Positions 37,015 to 47,608 of a DNA stretch of 64,000 nt are shown here, in pieces. The notes below the pieces were generated by a model, which worked only from the letters and a program-made list of their open reading frames with translations, ran no database searches and had not been told where the DNA came from. The DNA comes from Welwitschia mirabilis. Its lineage: Eukaryota; Gnetophyta; Gnetopsida; Welwitschiales. The stretch lies in assembly GCA_051453625.1 (NCBI GenBank), contig JBOZIK010000001.1, forward strand, positions 4,317,642 to 4,381,641, written 5' to 3'. Within the stretch, counting starts at the first letter, position 1. The number at the start of each line of letters is the position of its first letter. Both the position numbers and the translations under genes were made by a program.

Positions 37015-37876
37015 TATCCATGGCCATTCCCATGACATATAGAACAACAACTAATGATTCATGTACCATTATCCCTATGTCATTTTCATGATAGTCAAGA
37101 GAACAATCTATTTCATCCATTTCTATCTTTAATTTAAGCACATTTTTTATCACATTTTGAGTAATGGTTATTCCTTTTTTACTATATAAATAGACCCTTC
37201 TTCCATCCTCCTATCATCTTTAATTCACTAAAAATTCTCCTGACAAGAGATCAAATGGCAAGAGATCCATCTTATGTAGTTGTATAAAGATGTTTCCTTG
37301 GTATAGGGTTGTGCATCCTCCATTGAGGTGTGGCTACTTTGTAACTCGAATATTGGTTTGATCATTAATACAAACTTCATTTCTTTTATTTTTTAATACT
37401 ATTTATATCCTTTATGATTTATGTTACTCTTAATTTAATGAAAGTTTTATTAATGATATAGATCTTAAGGATAACCTTTATTATGATTGACAATTATAGT
37501 TTAAAAGCATTTTGCATTACACTTGATTTGACTTACTTGGTAGCCTAAGTTAGACTCAGCTAGTGATAGTTCCCATGGCTGATTTAGGTTATATAGGGCT
37601 AATCTTCTTGACAAGTTGATTCAGTAATTGAATAAGTATTCATCTATATTAAGTACATTTACATTGCATTGTATGTTTACTGTCTTGTAGTGTTCTTAAG
37701 TTTAAGATATAAAATTTTCTTTTAAAATCAATTCTCCTTATTCTCTTCATGTCTTCAATAAGTTTATGACATCTGGGTAAATCCCATTTATACTCAAGTG
37801 TTATATTTTATAATATATCTATCTGTGATTAATGGGATTCAATAGGATGTAAAGGATTGTAAAATTATGCACCATA
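37015..37876 (+). mobile_element. Gypsy LTR2, 5'-truncated by the gap
   Basis: Colinear with the right three quarters of LTR1 and LTR3. It starts in the middle of a CCATTCCCATGACATxTAG motif and includes the TATAAATA box near 37184 and the GACAAGAGATC phrase. It ends GCACCATA at 37876, where other copies end CACA or CTACA, so the terminal CA has become TA. Confidence 0.85.
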
Positions 37877-37879
37877 ACA

Positions 37880-37900
37880 TCTTGGCGTCATTACTGGGGA
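37880..37900 (+). promoter_or_regulatory. Gypsy primer-binding site after LTR2
   Basis: TCTTGGCGTCATTACTGGGG is the best-kept primer-binding site of the gypsy complex and close to the Tat/Athila form TTGGCGCCGTTGCCGGGGA. It is followed by AAGGCTACTAAGAAGCATGAGG, shared with the first unit. Confidence 0.85.
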
Positions 37901-39799
37901 AGGCTACTAAGAAGCATGAGGATTGTCATCACTCATGTATGTAAACTAGATTTTAGTTTGAATATTTACATATAGCAACATCATATTTCTATTTAAAAAC
38001 CATAGGTTTTCTATTCATAGTTATCAGTTTTTTTCAGTTTGTAATAATAGTCTGTCTTCCTCATGTCTCTAAACAACATTGGAAATGACAACATAAATTT
38101 TTCAATTTATTTTATATTTGTAAATTTTTTTTTTGTATCTAAAGAAATAGTAAAATAACTATTATCTTCTTTATCATCCTCATAACAAGGTGGAAGATAG
38201 CCTTTGTTTCTATTTTTTTCCTCACGGGTTTCTGCTTTTAGCAATTTTTGAATTTGGTAATAATTTAATTTTGTCATCTTTTATGTCTTTCTCATAACTA
38301 GACAGATGACTGTTAATTATTTTTTATTTTATTTTTATTATTTTCTCTCTAAAGGATGTGATGATATCATCAATACAGAAAAGAAATATCAAAGAGAAAG
38401 GCTACTAATAGAAGTAAATATTAGAGAAGGATTAGTTAACTTTGAGATAGAATCAAGTACATAATCCCCAGGTGCATATAATATCCCTTTTAAGTTCATA
38501 TTTTCTAAATCTTATTCTGTGAAAGAAAGTTTTTTTAGAAATTAATTTAGAAAAAGATATTTTTAACATGTCAAACATTGTGCAAAATTAAAAACAAGTT
38601 ATAAGTATTCACCCTTAAGGAACTAATAGCTAACAGAAAATAGGAAATACAAACTCCTTTTGATTTACCCCCAGGAGATGATGTTGAATTAAAATATTTA
38701 AATGCCTATCCCATATTTAGTGATGAAAATGATGAGGATCTCTCTAACACATTACAAACATTGAATAATTAGTTCTTACTTCTAGAAATGAAAAGAAAAG
38801 AATTAGTGATCAGACATATATGGTTATTTTTCTAATTATGCTAAAAGAAAAGATAAAACTTTGGTTAAGAACTATACTCCACAAGAGTTTAAAAACTTGG
38901 AATTAAATCTAGGAAGTTTTCATTAAGAGATTTATGAGTGAAGAAACCATTATAAAGAGAAAAAAAAGAAGTGACTAATTTTTAACAACAACCAAATGGA
39001 CATTATGCTTCTACATATGAATGCTTATTTATTGCAATTTATTTTAATCCAATAAATGCTTTCACATAAGATAAGCTAACAAATTAATTTTACACTGGAA
39101 TAAACAAAAAAAATGAGACAACTCATATTTTTCTTGTGATGAAGACTCAATGAATCTCACATTAGAAAATGCTTGAAAAACATTAAAAGAACTTGTAGAG
39201 GTGAGAAAAACATGGCCAAAGTCAACATCGTGGAATAACTACACTATAGGAGAAATCATCAAGAATTTAAAAGAAGTCAAACAAGAAAAGAAGGTAGACA
39301 AAATAGAAACAGAACCTACAAATTTAATTAAGGAATTTAAAACAAATTTGGATAGATATATAGAGATGATTTTAGATACAAAATAAGCAACTAAAAAGAG
39401 TTTTATGCTAACATGTAACTTATGCAAGGACGGCTATCACATAACCAAGGATTATCACTATTGCCAATCTACAAGGAAAAAGTATATGAAGAAGTTTGTA
39501 CTTTTAATAAAAAATTTTCAAATTTTCAAAACCAAAGCCAAAATTAGGACCAAAAGTAGTTATAACCCAGGATGCATACACAATTCACTTTTCAAACCTT
39601 TGACAATAAATTTAAAAATTTTCAAATCAATTTTTAACCTTTCAAAAAGCAATTTGAAAATTCAAACTTTCAATTAAGTTCATCAAATCAAAATTATTCA
39701 CTTAGAAATTATATAAATGAACTTAGAAAGTCATAAGAAAAGATAAACTTTAACATTGAGAACTTAGCAAATGTCCTTTAATAAACCATATTAACAAAT
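37901..39799 (+). pseudogene. Gypsy gag remnant of the second unit
   Basis: Colinear with 34181-36120: the same leader repeats, then KERLLIEVNIREG near 38400, PQEFKNLELNLGS near 38900, and a clean frame at 39201-39386 rich in Lys/Glu (GEIIKNLKEVKQEKKVDK). The knuckle at 39414-39455 reads C-x2-C-x4-H-x4-Y, with the last Cys as Tyr, and the frame at 39405-39677 continues into an Asn/Phe/Lys-rich linker. The segment runs into the gap at 39800. Confidence 0.85.
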
Positions 39800-39883
39800 N
39801 NNNNNNNNNNNNNNNNNNNNNNNNNNNNNNNNNNNNNNNNNNNNNNNNNNNNNNNNNNNNNNNNNNNNNNNNNNNNNNNNNNN
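39800..39883. other. Assembly gap (84 N)
   Basis: An N run inside gag. The 3' part of gag (knuckle and linker) occurs on both sides of it, about four fifths identical, so the two sides are different copies rather than one continuous gene. Confidence 0.95.
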
Positions 39884-40700
39884 TAAGGAGAACTATTACA
39901 AACCCAAGGATTTTCTACTATTACCAACATACAAGGAGAAAGTATATGAAGAAGTTATACTTTCAACCAAAAATTTTTAAACTTTCAAAACCAAAAACAA
40001 AATTATAAAAAAAATTCTAGTCACAACCTAGGATGCATACACAATCCAATTTTCAAACCTTTGATGATAAGTTGAAAAATTTTTAAACCAATTTTAAACC
40101 TTTAGTTTCAAAAATCAATTTAAAAATTGAAAATTTTAACCAATTTCATTGAATTAAAATGATTTACTTAAAAATTCTCTAGATGAACTTAGGAAATCAT
40201 CATAAAATACAAAATATAGCATTGAAAACTTAGTAAATGACCTTTAATAATTAATATTAACAAATTAAAAACTACAAGGATCATTAATAACACAACCTCT
40301 ACTAAATTCTAATGAAGTAAAAAAAGAGTGTAAGATTATAACACAAAGTGGACATAAAGAAAAGCCTCCTCCTTATAAAGCATCAACCTATCAAAACCAA
40401 ATTAGATATTATGAGAAGAAAGAGAACATTAAAATGCTATAAAATCATAAATTCCCTTTTCATGATAAAAGAAAAAAGTAAAATTCTTAAGAAATAGAGA
40501 ATAAACTAGGTACCTCTTAGCTTAATAGGCTAATACTAAAGATTTGATGAACATCTCAAAATATTAATGCAAAATGTGAGTATAAACTTATCATTCTGGA
40601 ATCTTTCACAAGAAAACCCAAAGTACTCTAAGCTATGGAAAGACTTAATAAGAAAAAAACAAAAATGAATTTTTCCTAGCAAAGTCTTCTTAGCTCAATA
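39884..40700 (+). pseudogene. Third copy of gypsy gag 3' region
   Basis: It starts inside the zinc-knuckle coding stretch (AAGGAGAACTATTACAAACC) and follows 39430-39799 and 35780-36180 in order. Shared landmarks are TACAAGGAGAAAGTATATGA, CCTAGGATGCATACACAATC, and a Phe/Lys/Asn-rich linker. It leads without a break into protease at about 40730, so it is the gag that belongs to the pol downstream. Confidence 0.8.
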
Positions 40701-40719
40701 TCTTATAAACTTAGTGTTA

Positions 40720-41010
40720 CATTAGAGAAAAACAAAAAAAATAAAAAGGGCTTTAATTAACATTAAAATAGGTGTTAACATCATGCTACTACACATTTGT
40801 AAGAGACTTGATTTAGAAGGTATAATAGAGCCCATTTGAATTATCTTGAAATTAGTAGATACATCGATTAGGAAACCCTTAAGAGTCATAAAGGATTTAG
40901 TAATCTAAATTAAAGAGGAATTTTACCTAATAGATGTGGTTTTAATAGAGGTCAAACATAATGAAAGTTACCCATTACTTCTAGAAAGATCCTTTTGTGT
41001 AATAGCCCAT
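40720..41010 (+). pseudogene. Gypsy protease remnant
   Basis: RALINIKIGVNIMLLHICKR, then a LDLEG stretch and RKPLRVIKDLVI, are colinear with the protease frame of the first unit (36670-36900). The family has DTGxSVNVMP; here Asp is Asn and Gly is Lys. The later block YPLLLERSFCVIAHYIID is well kept (family YPLLLGRPF). It is an inactive aspartic protease. Confidence 0.8.
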
Positions 41011-41559
41011 TACATTATCGATACAAGAAAAATTTTTCAATTAGAGTTTTTAATGCAACTGAGAAGAATTTAGGTGATAATGAAATGTAGAAAATAAAAT
41101 TAAACCAACCTTATTTTTGCAACATCATTTACTTAAAGAATGATGGCTAATGTTACATGAACCTACACTTAATGACAATCCACTTAAAATTGAAAAATTA
41201 AAAGCTTTTGATACATCAACTTTAAGCATTTAGAAAATGATCTTTTGAAGAAGAAATAGAATCCTTAGTATATAAGGAAGTCCAATCATTAACAACAAAT
41301 GAAAAGTTACACTTTAAAGGAGATCATCCACTACATGAGTTTATAACAAAAATTAGAAATTTTAGTCTAAATATTCCTAGTGGACTGAAGTTAATTTTTC
41401 TTTATAATAATTGGAACAAACCTTTAATTATTAACAAAAATATCTTCCCTAAATAAGATTTAACCTTAATCTTCCTTTTTACTTCCAAAATCCATGCCTT
41501 TGCTTAGTGTCATAAAGATTTATTTGTTATTCTCCTTTCTATTATTTAGCATAAAATCT

Positions 41560-42500
41560 ATCTTAAGGAACATGTAAAACCTATTAGAATACCATAAATA
41601 ATATTAAATCCAGCATTAAAACAAGTAGTTAAGGATGAAATCATTAAAGTAATAGATGTTAGAATCATTTATGCTATATCATATAGTGAATTACTGGTCC
41701 CTTAACTATAGTACCAAAAAAGGGTGGGAAATGGAGAGTATGCATAGATTTTAGAAAACTAAACAAAGTCAAGAAAAAGGATTATTGTCCTCTATCCTTT
41801 CTTAACAAGATACTTGATAGAATTTAGGGATATGCTTCTTTATTGCTTATTAGATGGATATAGCGATTATAACTAGGTTTGCATAGCTAGCGAAGACTAG
41901 GCTAAAACAACTTTTACTTTACCTTTTGGGACATTTGCTTTTAGATGAATGCCTTTTAGATGATGTAATGCTCTTAGAAATTTTCAACATTCTATGATGG
42001 ATAATTTTTTTAGATATATTAGAGGACTCAATATAAATTTTTTGGGATGACTTTTCAGTCTTTGGAGAAACCTTTGATCAAATCCTATAAAGATTAGAAA
42101 AGATCCTTGATAGATGTACAAAGTATGGCCTTCACTTAAGTTGGGAAAATAGCTTATTTTTAGTTGATAATGGAATAGTTTTAGGTCACCACATTTCTAA
42201 AAGAGGAACTAGGGTGAATCCTAAAAAGGTTGATATCATTCAAAATCTAACCCCTTCAACTAATGTAAAACAACTTCGATCTTTTCTTGGACATTGTAGT
42301 TTTCATTACTGCTTCATATAAGATTATGCTAAAATCTATAAGATTCTTAATTCATTACTAGAGAAAGAAACTAAATTTGATTGGAATGAATCTTATCAGC
42401 TTACTTTTAAAACACTTAAACATAAATTCTTTTATGCTTCTATCGTAATAGGACCTAATTGGGAAAATGATCTGATGCTAGTAATTTTATTGTGAATGGG
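41560..42500 (+). pseudogene. Gypsy reverse transcriptase remnant
   Basis: Frames in order: VVKDEIIKVIDVRIIYAISYS, VPKKGGKWRVCIDFRKLN (41711-41764, almost perfect), TLPFGTFAFR then MPFR and CNA (about 41920-41985; family RRMPFGLCNAP), and FWDDFSVFGETFD. The YxDD active site at 42040-42051 reads FWDD, so both catalytic Asp are retained although upstream frames are broken. LSWENSLFLVDNGIVLGHHISKRG-type homology follows (about 42130-42200), then a LRSFLGHxxF block near 42275. Confidence 0.9.
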
Positions 42501-42860
42501 GTGCTTTGATAAAAATATGAAAATGATTACAAAGTTATATCTTACCATAGTAAAACATTATCCAAATCTTAAACAAATTATACAACTACTGATAGAGAAG
42601 TTATCCATAATCGTTTACCTCAATAATCTTAGACATTATCTTTTAGGCTTTTATACAAACATTTATAGAAATCATGTAGCAATTAAATACTTAATGACTA
42701 AGAAATATTCTAGTACTAGGTTGATTAAATGAATTCTCTTAATGCAAGAATTCAATCTCATCATCATAGATAAGGTAGGGAAACATAGAAACATAGTAGA
42801 TCACTTATCATGCCTTTGTTATTCTGATGATGATCTTTCTATTAATGATGTCTTTTCTGG
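42460..42860 (+). pseudogene. Gypsy RNaseH remnant and connection to integrase
   Basis: SDASNFIVNGVL (about 42472-42505) is the start of the retroelement RNaseH (family CDASDxAVGAVL). The first Asp is present, and Ser-Asp-Ala-Ser leads. Further on, a frame at 42496-42732 and its neighbours give FYTNIYRNHVAIKYLMTKK (family TDHxALKYLLxKK; the Asp of TDH is lost). The stretch FNLIIIDKVGKHRNIVDHLS (about 42750-42805) matches FDLxIxDxxGxxNxVADHLSR. Confidence 0.8.
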
Positions 42861-43049
42861 ATGAATAACTATTAGCTATATCTTCTATTTATCCCCTCCA
42901 TGATATGTTGACATCATCAATTATCTTATTACTTTAAGAACACCAAAAAATTAGAGTCACAATTAAATAAAATATTTTCTCAATATGATTTTTGACTATC
43001 AGTGGATAGTGCCCCATATTTATCATAGGTGTAAGGATCAAATTATAAG

Positions 43050-44143
43050 AAAATGTATGCCAAAATGAGGGAAGCTAATATATTTCATCTTTCTCATGGT
43101 AGTCCTTGTGGTGGACATTTTAGCAGCTAGAAAATAGTCATGAAATTTCTTCACTCTAGATTTTATAAGCCTAGTACTTTTTAGGGCTTTTTTTGATTAT
43201 GCTAAAAGGTGTATGCATGTCAAAATTTTGGTAGTCCTTTATGATTACAAGAAATTTTTTTTAAACTTATTCTTAAGTGTGAATCTTTTAATTATTGGGG
43301 AATCAATTTCATAAGCCCAATTAAACCACCTTATAAAGATTAAAATTACATTTTAGTGGCTATAGATTATGTAACTAAATGGATTAAAGTAGTTCCTACT
43401 TTCTCATATGATGTCTGAACCATTTGTAACTTTGTTAAAACTCAAATTTTTTAATGTTTTAGATTTTCTTGAATAATTATTAGTGAGTAAGAAATCCATT
43501 TCATCAATTATTATTTTAGAAAACTTATTTTATCCATTAAAATAAAACATCAAGCATCTTGTGCTTACCATCCTCAAACCAATGGATAAGATGAAAATTC
43601 TAATCGAGAAATTAAAAAAAATGCTTCAAAAACTTGTTTCTATCAATAAGAAATCATGGGCTTTCAAACTGTATGATGTTCTTTGGGCTTACTATATATC
43701 TNNNNNNNNNNTATATCTTGGCATAATTTACTTAGTTTTTTACCTTATGAACTTATATATGGTAAAGTCTATGTTTTACTTGTTGATGTTTGTTGTAATT
43801 CTTATCATTCTATACATCAACTTAACTTTGTAGATTTAGAACAAAATATTAAAACTTGTTTATATCAATTAGATCATTTAGATGAGAAATAAAATTGAGC
43901 TATTCATTGTTAACTTATTCATGAAGTCTAAAATAAGTTCAAAGATGATAAAAAGTTAATCCATAAGAACTTTGAACATAGTTAACTAGTCTTGTTATAC
44001 AATACTAGTTACATCTTTTACATAATAAGTTAATCTCAAAATGGTCATATCCTTATCCTATTAAGGAAGTACATTCTAATGAATCTATTGAGATTTTTTA
44101 CTTGACCACTAAAGAAATTTAGAAAGTTAATGGCCAAAGGTTA
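43050..44143 (+). pseudogene. Gypsy integrase remnant
   Basis: The N-terminal zinc-binding domain is recognisable (IFHLSHGSPCGGHFS with KxVMKFLHSRFYKP, about 43080-43170). The core begins FNYWGINFISPIKPPYKD (family FDYWGIDFMGPFPxS; Asp as Asn), followed by ILVAIDYVTKWIKVVPT. YHPQTNG*DENSNREIKKML at 43566-43625 has a TAA at 43587-43589 where the family has Gln (CAA). LPYELIYGKVYVL follows a 10-N gap. The C-terminal VNGQRLK block is cut by the gap at 44144. Confidence 0.88.
43702..43711. other. 10-N gap in integrase
   Basis: Ten N inside the integrase reading frame, with TATATCT on the left and TATATCTTGG on the right, which suggests a local assembly slip rather than missing sequence. Confidence 0.9.
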
Positions 44144-44625
44144 NNNNNNNNNNNNNNNNNNNNNNNNNNNNNNNNNNNNNNNNNNNNNNNNNNNNNNNNN
44201 NNNNNNNNNNNNNNNNNNNNNNNNNNNNNNNNNNNNNNNNNNNNNNNNNNNNNNNNNNNNNNNNNNNNNNNNNNNNNNNNNNNNNNNNNNNNNNNNNNNN
44301 NNNNNNNNNNNNNNNNNNNNNNNNNNNNNNNNNNNNNNNNNNNNNNNNNNNNNNNNNNNNNNNNNNNNNNNNNNNNNNNNNNNNNNNNNNNNNNNNNNNN
44401 NNNNNNNNNNNNNNNNNNNNNNNNNNNNNNNNNNNNNNNNNNNNNNNNNNNNNNNNNNNNNNNNNNNNNNNNNNNNNNNNNNNNNNNNNNNNNNNNNNNN
44501 NNNNNNNNNNNNNNNNNNNNNNNNNNNNNNNNNNNNNNNNNNNNNNNNNNNNNNNNNNNNNNNNNNNNNNNNNNNNNNNNNNNNNNNNNNNNNNNNNNNN
44601 NNNNNNNNNNNNNNNNNNNNNNNNN
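44144..44625. other. Assembly gap (482 N)
   Basis: The left flank (44050-44143) and right flank (44626-44724) are two versions of the same integrase C-terminal stretch, differing by roughly a tenth. The gap therefore joins two element copies. Confidence 0.95.
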
Positions 44626-44820
44626 TTAAGTCCTTACCTTATTAAGAAAGTACATTCTAATAACTCTATTAAGATTTTTGACTTAACCACTAAAGAAATT
44701 CAGAAAGTTAATGGACAAAGGTTAAAAATATATGAGCAACCTTCTAATACAAACATGATAGAAGCACTAGCCTTAGAGGTTCCTTTTGATGAGAAGAGTT
44801 TCTTCCCTACCATTGTTTGA
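44626..44820 (+). pseudogene. Gypsy integrase C-terminal tail, second copy
   Basis: LSPYLIKKVHSNNSIKIFDL, then TTKEIQKVNGQRLKIYEQ and a run to SFFPTIV and stop. This fits the Tat/Athila integrase end (GPYxVKKVxPxGxIEIxD...VNGQRLKPF). It is an unusually clean frame of about 65 codons ending at TGA near 44820. Confidence 0.85.
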
Positions 44821-46387
44821 ATTTTCTCTTAGCTTATTTCTTTGAAGGCCATTATGACATCACTTGATCATCTTTCAAACATGACTTATATATTTATTTC
44901 ATTTCCATAACTAGTCTTTGATTTGGGAATTTTATAGTGATAAGATTGGATTCATCCAATCTTAAGACATTCACACATCTATAAACCTTATTTTGAAGGA
45001 ATATTCTTTATTTCTTATGTTTTTCATAATGATAAAAGGTCTTAGATCATTTAGGAGTGTTTTTTCCCCTATATTTCATCTTATTACTTTGCCTTTATCT
45101 TTTTGATGTATTGGATCATGTGGAATTTATATTTTATTCAAAAAAACAAAGAGAAGTAAACCATATTGTTTTATATCTAAGATAGCTTAAAAACATGGTC
45201 ATCATAATATCCTACCACAAGTACATTAGGGGAAATTTTCCCAAGAGGAGCCTTTGGTAATATAATATGGTAGCTATGGAAACTCCACTAGGAGGTTAGT
45301 TGGCCATTCTTCATGGGTTCTTACTTCTCTAATTGTGGTTGCACTTCCCTCATCATGGATAATAAAATAATAAAAACTTTAAGGCTATGGGATCAGTGGT
45401 GTTTCTGATACCATCAAAGGCATTTCTTATTTTCTAGATACTTAGCCTTTCCACATGATTATTTCATTCTTGAGTATTTAAGTGTTTGTTTTGAGATGTA
45501 AGTACATGAGTTTCATCTTATCACTTATTTTTTAAAGCATTTCGATTTTTAGCATCATCATCATCACTACCTTATAAAATGGAAATTTACATGTTTATAA
45601 TTTAGTCATGCATTTTAAATTAAATGATGTTATAATTTCATCCACAAGAATTTGCTAGGTTAAAATTTAGGGTAGGTAGGATATCTTCTTTATGTTACCT
45701 TATGTCCATTCTTTCTTTTTTCTTTCATTGTTCAATTAGTTATTTCAAAGTTATTTCTATATTTTCTTATCATTTTANNNNCTTAACATTTAATAGTTTC
45801 CTTGAGTTTTTAATAAATTAATTTCTTGATTACATAAGTTTTCTTAAAAATTTTGTGATGTTCATTTTCAGTCTTTTGAAGCTCTAAACAACATTCATAC
45901 TCATTTTTGTTAAGGCACATTTGTTGGGCATTCATGGTTCTACTTCATTTAAATTAGTACATTTTCATTTTCTACTCATTTTATATTTATCAAGATATTC
46001 CCTACATCTATATTTTTCAAATCTAACATTTCTACACTCAATTTCTCAACTATCAAAATTCAAAAACACCCATTGTCCCCTTTCTCATCTAGACATACTA
46101 ATTTTTATCTAATTTCATTAGCTAATAGTGGATGTTATTTTTTTCGAGGGAGGGAAAGAATTATTTCACCAATTTATGAGGTTGTTTTAAAGCACCTATG
46201 AGACATAATTTTTACGATTTTCACTCCATATATGCATTACATTTTATTCTGCTATGTGATAGGTTTAAGATTATTTATGAATCTATTTTATAATTTCCAA
46301 ATCAATTTTTTTAAAGACAATTTGGCTGATAATTATAGTTGTTCACCTAGTTTGGTTAAGGATTAACAAAGGTTAAGTGAAGGTATA
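44821..46387 (+). other. Gypsy 3' non-coding region with polypurine tract
   Basis: About 1.55 kb lies between integrase and LTR3. No env-like or other domain was recognised; a hydrophobic 63-codon frame at 45921-46112 has no homology. A polypurine run GAGGGAGGGAAAG near 46146-46158 could prime plus-strand synthesis although it is 230 bp from LTR3. A weaker AAAGGTTAAGTGAAGG lies directly next to the LTR. A 4-N gap is at 45778-45781. Confidence 0.5.
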
Positions 46388-47608
46388 TGATGCACTATCA
46401 AATTATATGTATTTAATGGGGTCTTATGAGCTATTTTTTAGGACACTTATATAGGTTTAGATGCAATTCTAAGGATTATGAATAGTTGAGGAATGATCAC
46501 AGAAACATGCAATTCTTAACATGTTTAGAGATATTTTAGGCCTATTCTAATGTTGAATGCTTTAGAGGAAAATCAATAATACTATAGCATAACTTCTCTT
46601 GAGTTAAAAAGATAATAAGGACTATCATTCCCACTATTATCCCCATTACAGGCAGGACAATATCCCTATATAAGCTACATAAGAATGCTGATGTGGATTG
46701 GATTTGAAACCACTAAAGTCATATTTTCTAAAGAAGTGTAATCTCCATGGTCATTTCCACAGCATGTAGGACAATAATTGATTATTCATGTTTCATTTTC
46801 CCCTATATCATCTCCATGATAGTCAGGACGATAACTAAAATGACTAGTTAACTATCATTCATTTTATCCATTTCTTTCTCTGATTCGAGCACATTTTTTA
46901 ACACATTTTGACTGAGGTTATGCCTTCTTTGTTGTATAAATAAATCCCCTCTTCCATCCTCCTATCATTTTCAATGCATTAGAAATTCTTTTCATAAGAG
47001 ATTGAAGGGTAGGAGATCCATCTTATGTAGTTGCAAAGAGACATTTTCATGATATTAGGCTATGCATCCTCCATTAAGGTGCAGCTACTTTCTAACCCAG
47101 ATGCTAGTTTAATCATTAATACAACCTCTATTTTTTTAATTTCTTAACACTGTTTATATCCCTTATTGTTTATGTTATTCTTAATTTGATGATAGTCTCA
47201 TTAATGATATAGATCTTAAGGCAACCTTCATTAAGGTTGACAATTATAGTTTAGAAGCATTTTTCTTACACTTTATTCAACTTACTTAATAACCTAAGTT
47301 GGTTTTAATTAGTGACAATCTCCTTAACTAACCTAGCTTATATAGGGTCAATCTTCTTGACAAGTTAATTTAGTAATTGGATAGGTGTTCATCTAGATTA
47401 AGTACATTTGCATTAAATTGCATGTTTACTTTCTTGCATTATTCTTAATTTTAGGATATAATATTTTCTTTGAAAATAATTTTTCCTTCTTCTCATTTAC
47501 AATATTTGGATCACTCCCATTTCTACTAGAGTATCATATTTTTAATATATCTATTTGTAATTAACAAGATTTAGTATGATGTAAAGGATTGCAAAATTAA
47601 GCATCACA
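46388..47608 (+). mobile_element. Gypsy LTR3, 3' border of the nested complex
   Basis: Starts TGATGCACTATCAAATTATA and ends GCATCACA, 1221 bp, colinear with LTR1. It has TATAAATAAATCCCC near 46935, GTCATTTCCAC and ATCATCTCCATGAT motifs upstream of it, and the leader phrase TGCATCCTCCATTAAGGTGC. The five bases after it (AGAAT) and the five before LTR1 (ACATT) share three positions, compatible with a worn 5-bp target duplication. Copia protein homology resumes directly after. Confidence 0.9.

Noticed and set aside
44130-44645. 171-codon open frame
   Set aside because: Almost entirely N; an artefact of the gap.
45921-46112. Hydrophobic frame as an env-like gene of the Athila-type element
   Set aside because: Only 63 codons, no signal or fusion-like features that could be defended, and no homology.
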